Shown: positions 28,611 to 33,623 of the stretch, piece by piece
Position numbering within the stretch: the stretch's first letter is position 1
Layout: each line of letters opens with the position of its first letter
Assembly (NCBI GenBank): GCA_003978695.1
Contig: QNYF01000065.1
Location: 1-33,623, forward strand
Direction: 5' to 3'
From: Desulfobulbus sp.
GTDB lineage: Bacteria > Desulfobacterota > Desulfobulbia > Desulfobulbales > Desulfobulbaceae
Length of the DNA: 33,623 nt
Position numbers and translations under genes: made by a program
The notes under the pieces: model-generated
Told to the model about the DNA's origin: nothing
The model's database searches: none
Seen by the model: only the letters and a program-made list of their open reading frames with translations

Positions 28611-29648
28611 ATGGAAGCTGATCCGTTTGTGGACATCGTCATTCCTACCTGGAATGGCCGGGAACTGCTAGAACCGTGTCTAAAGTCAATTGTTGGACAG
28701 AGCTATAAAAGGTTTCAGATAACAGTTGTTGACAATGGGTCCACAGATGGAACGGTTTCTTTTTTGCAGGAAGAGTTCCCGGATGTACAGGTTGTATCTT
28801 TTCCCGTAAACACAGGTTTCAGTGTTGCCGTAAATGCCGGAATTCAGGCTGGAACCCATCCCCTTATCTTTTTGCTCAATAACGATACAGAGCTTGCGCC
28901 GGACTGTCTTGAGCAGCTTGTTGATGCCTCACTGCTCAATAGCCACCAGTTTTTTGCTGCCAAGATGTTGAGCTTTCAAAACCGAACTCTGCTGGACGGT
29001 GCCGGAGACAGTTATCTTCGTGGAGGTGCCGGATACAGGCTTGGCACCATGGAGCCTGATGGGGGCGTCTATGACGAGCAACGTGAGGTTTTTGGGGCGT
29101 GTGCGGGAGCGGCTCTGTACAGGCGGAGTTTTTTTGAAATCGTTGGCAGGTTTGATGAGGATTTTTTTGCCTATCTTGAGGATGTGGATCTCAACCTGCG
29201 TGCCAATCGTCGTGGTCTGAGGTGTCTTTTTGTCCCCGGCGCCCGGGTTTATCATGTGGGAAGTGCTACCACCGGATCAAAAATCAACTCTGTAACTGTC
29301 CGTCTTTCCACGAGGAATTCATTTTTTGTTCTATTGAAAAATTATTCCCCTAAAGTTTTTTTCCGGTTTTTACCGGCTATAGTCGTGTATCAGGTCTGCT
29401 GGTTACTGTTTTGTCTCAAACGAAAACAGTTTGCAGCCTATCTGCAGGGGCTGGCTGCTGTTATACCATTTCTTGCAAAGCTCAGGACAAAGTACAGGGC
29501 CAGCCGGGAGAACGAACTGTCAACGATTGATACAGCCGCAATACTTGCAAAAGCAGAGAGGGAAGTGGTTGACTCGATCATGCGAAGAAGAAGAGATGCA
29601 GGCAAGAACAACCTGCTGCTCAAATGGTACGGTAAACTCTTTTTGTGA
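28611..29648 (+). CDS. GT2 glycosyltransferase (rhamnosyltransferase-like)
   Basis: VDIVIPTWNGRELLEPCLKSIVGQSY, VDNGSTDGT, LLNNDTEL, FDEDFFAYLEDVDLNLR. Confidence 0.9.
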   Translation: MEADPFVDIVIPTWNGRELLEPCLKSIVGQSYKRFQITVVDNGSTDGTVSFLQEEFPDVQVVSFPVNTGFSVAVNAGIQAGTHPLIFLLNNDTELAPDCLEQLVDASLLNSHQFFAAKMLSFQNRTLLDGAGDSYLRGGAGYRLGTMEPDGGVYDEQREVFGACAGAALYRRSFFEIVGRFDEDFFAYLEDVDLNLRANRRGLRCLFVPGARVYHVGSATTGSKINSVTVRLSTRNSFFVLLKNYSPKVFFRFLPAIVVYQVCWLLFCLKRKQFAAYLQGLAAVIPFLAKLRTKYRASRENELSTIDTAAILAKAEREVVDSIMRRRRDAGKNNLLLKWYGKLFL

Positions 29649-29664
29649 TTTGAGTAAGTACGCT

Positions 29665-30483
29665 ATGGCCGCTATTGCTGTAATTATTGTTACCCATGAT
29701 TCGGAGAAGGTTCTGGTTCCTTGTATGGAATCTCTTGCCCGTTATGGCGGTGACTGTACAGTCTGCATTGTCGATTCCGGCTCAAGTGACACCTCATATT
29801 TGCGGGAATACGAGGCCCATCCGCATCTGAGAGTTGTCTATCAGGGAGATATTGGCTTTGGCAGGGCCAATAATGTTGGTTATCAGCACAGTGATTCCGG
29901 GGCCGAGTATATAGTCTTTCTTAATCCGGATGCGTTTATTACAGAGCATACTTTTTCTGAAGCAGTGAAGGCGTTAAGCTCTGATACCGATGCTGTTTGC
30001 CTGGGAGGACGACTGCTGGGGTATGATCTGGAAACAATGCGGCCAACTGGCAAACTTGATTCGACAGGTATTTTTCGTAAGTGGTATGGCCGTTGGTTTG
30101 ACCGTGGACAGGGAGAGCCGGATAGCGGGCAGTATGGACATCCGGAGAGACTGCCTGCGGCCTGCGGAGCATTCCTTTTTTGCCGTAAAGAGAAGCTGGA
30201 ACAGCTCTCGCTGGCAGATGGTCAGGTATTTGATCCGGATTTTTTTCTCTACAAAGAAGATATAGAACTCGGCTTGAGAGTGGCAGCAAGCCGTTGGCAT
30301 ACGCTGTATGCGCCCGGGGTGAAGGTCTATCACTGCCGGGGCTGGCAGCATCGGCAGCAGATGTCCCACCGGTTTCGTTTGATGGCTGCAGAAAATGAGA
30401 TTCTTCTCTACAGGAAACATCCTTCTGCGTATCTCGCCTGGGCCTGGCTCAAATATATCCTTGTTCGTCTTTTCATAATCTGA
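29665..30483 (+). CDS. GT2 glycosyltransferase
   Basis: MAAIAVIIVTHDSEKVLVPCMESL, VDSGSSD, FLNPDAFI, FDPDFFLYKEDIELGLR. ATG 29665; the supplied ORF extends upstream into the previous gene. Confidence 0.88.
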   Translation: MAAIAVIIVTHDSEKVLVPCMESLARYGGDCTVCIVDSGSSDTSYLREYEAHPHLRVVYQGDIGFGRANNVGYQHSDSGAEYIVFLNPDAFITEHTFSEAVKALSSDTDAVCLGGRLLGYDLETMRPTGKLDSTGIFRKWYGRWFDRGQGEPDSGQYGHPERLPAACGAFLFCRKEKLEQLSLADGQVFDPDFFLYKEDIELGLRVAASRWHTLYAPGVKVYHCRGWQHRQQMSHRFRLMAAENEILLYRKHPSAYLAWAWLKYILVRLFII

Positions 30484-30495
30484 GTGTGGTCATAA

Positions 30496-31413
30496 ATGAC
30501 TTTATCAGTTTCTGTTATCATTCCGACTCTCAACGGGGAAAAGTGGCTTGACTCTCTCCTGGCTGCATTACACAAACAGACCCTGGCAATTGCTGATATC
30601 CTTTTGGTTGATTCCGGCTCTACTGACAATACCCTGCATATTGCAAGGCGTTACAAGGTCAAAATACATACAATAGAAGGCAGGGATTTTGATCACGGCA
30701 CAACTCGCACGCTTGCGGCAGGTTTAGTGACTGGTGATATTCTGGTCTACATGACTCAGGATGCCATCCCGACAGCGAAAGATTCCCTGCAGCGATTGAT
30801 TCAGCCCCTGGCCCAAGAACAGGTTGCCGCTGCCTATGGCCGCCAGTTACCGGCAAAAGATGCCAATGTCTTCAGTGAGCATTTGCGTTTATTTAATTAT
30901 CCGGATCAATCACAAATTCGTTGCTGGCAGGATAGAAAAAGATTTGGTTTTAAAACAATTTTTATCTCCAATTCCTTTGCCGCTTACCGGCGTGATGTTC
31001 TTGCTGCCCATGGGTTTTTCCCTGCCAAACAACTTTTTGGAGAAGACACCTTGACTGTGGCAAAGTTGATTGAAAACGGCTATTGTGTGGCATACGTCAG
31101 TGAGGCCTGTGTCTGGCATTCGCATAATTATTCGATTACTCAGGATTTTAAGAGATATTTTGATATCGGCGTGTTTCATGTGGAGCAGAGCGACCAGTTA
31201 TCGAAATTTGGCGGCCCTGGCGGTGCCGGTAGAAAATATGTTTTGTCTGAGCTGTCATTGCTCTGTTCAAGAAAAGAATATGCTCTGCTGCCAGAATCTC
31301 TTCTGAGAAATTTTGGTAAATTTGTTGCCTATACCCTGGGAAACCATTACAGGAGCTTACCCCGCTGGTTCGCTGCCCGGTTAAGCATGCACCGCAACTG
31401 GTGGAACACCTGA
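30496..31413 (+). CDS. GT2 glycosyltransferase (rhamnosyltransferase-like)
   Basis: VSVIIPTLNGEKWLDSLLAALHKQT, LLVDSGSTDNT, DFDHGTTRTLAA, YMTQDAIP. Confidence 0.9.
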   Translation: MTLSVSVIIPTLNGEKWLDSLLAALHKQTLAIADILLVDSGSTDNTLHIARRYKVKIHTIEGRDFDHGTTRTLAAGLVTGDILVYMTQDAIPTAKDSLQRLIQPLAQEQVAAAYGRQLPAKDANVFSEHLRLFNYPDQSQIRCWQDRKRFGFKTIFISNSFAAYRRDVLAAHGFFPAKQLFGEDTLTVAKLIENGYCVAYVSEACVWHSHNYSITQDFKRYFDIGVFHVEQSDQLSKFGGPGGAGRKYVLSELSLLCSRKEYALLPESLLRNFGKFVAYTLGNHYRSLPRWFAARLSMHRNWWNT

Positions 31414-31453
31414 TGAAGATAAACGCTATTATTCTGAATTTTCCAGAACAACT

Positions 31454-32887
31454 ATGTCACCTGTAATTTCCTGGAATCTGCGCGAACGCAGTTCCCTCAT
31501 ATACAGACTTTTACATATTCTCGACTGTATACTTGTCTGCGGTTTTCTCTGGGTTCTTGTCCAGTGGAACGGTATTCCCTGGAGTAAGTATTATAACTGG
31601 CTTGAAATAGCAGCGTTTGCGGTCTCTTTTCTCAGTTTTCATTATTTTCAGCTGTACAGGTCATGGCGGGGCTGGAAACTCTATCTTGAATTTCTGGTTA
31701 TTCTCCAGGCCTGGGCCACGGTTGTTGGTTTCATGCTTGCATATTTTTTCCTTTTGAAGATTTCTGTGGCCTACTCACGGGCGGTGTTCATCGTCTGGGC
31801 GGTAAGTACCCCGTTTCTCATATTCTTTTCTCATATTCTGGTCAGGCAGCTTTTACGGTATTTTCGGACACAGGGAAAGAATATTCGTCATGCTGTCATT
31901 GTAGGGGCTGGTGATTTGGGCATGAGAATGGCCCGGCAGATGGAAGAAATCCCATGGGCGGGAATCAATGTAATCGGTTTTTTTGATGATAAGGTAGAGC
32001 GTGAAGAAGGCCTGGAAGAAATTGACAAACCCCTGATCGGCAAGATCAGGGACGTGAAAGATTTCCTCAAAGTGAACGATATTGATTATGTTTATATAGC
32101 TCTTCCCATGCGGGCTGAACGAAAAATCTTTCGTCTGCTGCGGGAATGCCGGGATCTTGGCGCCCAGATTTATCTTGTACCTGATCTGTATATTTTTGGA
32201 CTTCACCATGCCGAAATTCAATCTCTTGGTGACATGCTGGTATTGAATTTTAATCCGTCATCAAGCTGGAAGCGGGTGTTTGACGTGGTTTTTTCCTCAC
32301 TTTTTCTGGTGCTGATGTCGCCTGTCATGCTCCTTATTATGCTCTGCATTAAGCTGGACAGCAGGGGGCCTGTATTTTACCGCCATACCCGTATTATGGC
32401 CACAGGGCGGGAATTTGAATGTCTGAAGTTCAGAACCATGGAGGTTGACGCAGACAGAAAGCTTAGCGAGTTGCTCGAGGAAGACCCGGAGCTGGCTGAA
32501 GAGTGGGAACAGAATTACAAGTTAAAAGAAGATCCGCGCATTACCCGAATCGGCCGGTTTCTCCGGCGCACCAGCCTGGATGAGTTACCGCAGTTTTTTA
32601 ATGTGCTGAAAGGAGAGATGAGTGTTGTCGGAGCGCGGCCAATCGTAGGCAAGGAACTTGAGGAATACTACAAAAAAAGTGACAGTGATCAAAGTGCCGG
32701 CCGTTACGTATCAATGAAGCCCGGAATTACCGGGCCATGGCAGGTGAGTAAACGCAACGATATAGACGATTACCAGGAACGTGTTGAACTCGACGACTGG
32801 TATGTACTCAATCACTCTCTCTGGTATGATATTAAAATAATATGCAAAACCATCCGCTGCATGTTCAGCGGCAAGGGGGCGTATTAG
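31454..32887 (+). CDS. Undecaprenyl-phosphate sugar phosphotransferase (WcaJ/PssY-like polyprenyl glycosylphosphotransferase)
   Basis: N-terminal TMs, CoA-binding-like [16 protein letters not shown]-terminal transferase with [59 protein letters not shown]. Confidence 0.95.
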   Translation: MSPVISWNLRERSSLIYRLLHILDCILVCGFLWVLVQWNGIPWSKYYNWLEIAAFAVSFLSFHYFQLYRSWRGWKLYLEFLVILQAWATVVGFMLAYFFLLKISVAYSRAVFIVWAVSTPFLIFFSHILVRQLLRYFRTQGKNIRHAVIVGAGDLGMRMARQMEEIPWAGINVIGFFDDKVEREEGLEEIDKPLIGKIRDVKDFLKVNDIDYVYIALPMRAERKIFRLLRECRDLGAQIYLVPDLYIFGLHHAEIQSLGDMLVLNFNPSSSWKRVFDVVFSSLFLVLMSPVMLLIMLCIKLDSRGPVFYRHTRIMATGREFECLKFRTMEVDADRKLSELLEEDPELAEEWEQNYKLKEDPRITRIGRFLRRTSLDELPQFFNVLKGEMSVVGARPIVGKELEEYYKKSDSDQSAGRYVSMKPGITGPWQVSKRNDIDDYQERVELDDWYVLNHSLWYDIKIICKTIRCMFSGKGAY

Positions 32888-32954
32888 TTCCATGTTGCCC
32901 TTTGTCAAACTTTAAGCCCTTCAGGCCGAGCTTTGAAGATATCCAGAGAGCCTG

Positions 32955-33191
32955 TTAACCGTTTCTTTTTGTTCCTTTATAGGTAAAGGATTTGGCGATC
33001 ATCTTGTAAAAGCTGCCTTTATCAATGCCGATTCTTTTCCCGCAGGGGCAGGATACACGCCCGTTGTCGGCGATAACCGCCCGGTATATTTTTTTTATTC
33101 TATCCTTGTGACAGCGAAGGACTTCTCCCTGGCCGATTTTATCATAGCGCCATATTTTTTTGCTGCAGGCAGCGCATCGAATAGTCAGCAT
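32955..33191 (-). CDS. Small predicted zinc-ribbon protein (78 aa)
   Basis: MLTIRCAACSKKIWRYDKIGQGEVLRCHKDRI...VSCPCGKRIG; CxxC and CxC metal-ligand-like pairs. The ORF extension to 33422 reads through the repeat end and is not used. Confidence 0.65.
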   Translation of the reverse strand: MLTIRCAACSKKIWRYDKIGQGEVLRCHKDRIKKIYRAVIADNGRVSCPCGKRIGIDKGSFYKMIAKSFTYKGTKRNG

Positions 33192-33327
33192 AGGCTTTTC
33201 TGGTGAAAATGATAAGGCGAGTCCGGGGCTGAAAATGGTAACAACCAAACTCTCTGCCGAGAGGGAACGCCAGTTTGCCGCATATTCTGTTGCAGGGGCA
33301 AGGCTGTCCTCTGGTCCTCTGGCTCCG

Positions 33328-33364
33328 GTCACGACTCCGAGATGGGGTGCAGCTGAACAGTTAC
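33328..33364 (-). repeat. MITE-like repeat family, copy C (one recognisable end)
   Basis: Reverse complement GTAACTGTTCAGCTGCACCCCATCTCGGAGTCGTG matches the left end of copies A and B; internal sequence diverges beyond. Confidence 0.8.
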
Positions 33365-33623
33365 GACTCCTCAAGTACGGCCTTGAGAAGTTCAGCGGGA
33401 GCGTTTTCAAGAGTATCCGCAATAGCGGTCACCGGGGTCGCGGACCTTTCAGCCTTGCGTATTGTTGAGGAGTTTGGAAAGAAGGCCACGGGCGGCTCGC
33501 CAAGGGCATCGATCAGAAACGTTCTGTCTTCTTCATCCTCTATCTGGTTGCCAACAAAAAAAACTCTGGGAATCCGGACATCATCGGCCATTTCCTTTAT
33601 TTTTAGAGCCGTACGGACGCTGG
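33361..33623 (-). CDS. CooC/MinD-like ATPase, C-terminal fragment cut by the window edge
   Basis: SVRTALKIKEMADDVRIPRVFFVGNQIEDEEDRTFLIDALGEPPVAFFPNSSTIRKAERS..., a pattern typical of CooC-type maturation ATPases. Confidence 0.6.
   Translation of the reverse strand, partial: SVRTALKIKEMADDVRIPRVFFVGNQIEDEEDRTFLIDALGEPPVAFFPNSSTIRKAERSATPVTAIADTLENAPAELLKAVLEES

Noticed and set aside
32955-33422. 155-aa form of the zinc-ribbon protein
   Set aside because: The N-terminal half is translated from the repeat end (NCSAAPHLGVV also appears in copy A as NYSAASHLGVV), so it reflects the DNA repeat rather than protein conservation.
1-33623. CRISPR array, tRNA or rRNA genes
   Set aside because: No regularly spaced short repeats, cloverleaf sequence or rRNA motifs were recognised while reading both strands; a tRNAscan/Infernal run would be needed to exclude them.

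Overview
The window looks like a bacterial chromosome segment, probably from a Desulfobacterota-like organism (inference from gene content, not proven). The left part holds housekeeping and metal genes. On the minus strand these are a truncated pstB-like ATPase, a histidine kinase/response regulator pair, feoB, a 58-aa Cys-rich Feo peptide that the ORF track missed, and a Cys-rich FeoA. On the plus strand a CDF transporter with a C-terminal NifX-like domain is divergent from feoA. These are followed by a GGDEF protein, a fused eukaryote-like HisHF, an NDP-sugar nucleotidyltransferase, and an NhaD-like antiporter. The right ~20 kb (about 13.4-32.9 kb) is an apparently self-contained surface-glycan locus. 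It starts with a sigma-54-type promoter and an O-acetylation cassette: SGNH lipoprotein, beta-propeller/LamG-like protein, MBOAT, and two AlgJ/AlgX-like proteins. It continues with a small Gly-rich exported protein, a flippase-like LPG_synthase_TM protein, TolC/HlyD/MacB-type export genes, four GT2 glycosyltransferases and a WcaJ-type priming transferase. I recognise no Wzy, Wzx, Wza or Wzc in it. The O-acetylation cassette is bracketed by two same-orientation copies of a small non-coding mobile element (MITE-like). The right copy has 12-bp terminal inverted repeats starting GTAA and a perfect 8-bp target duplication (GCCTTGAT). A third copy end supplies the stop codon of a CooC-like ATPase at the right edge. 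All calls come from reading the sequence and the supplied ORFs; no database search was run.
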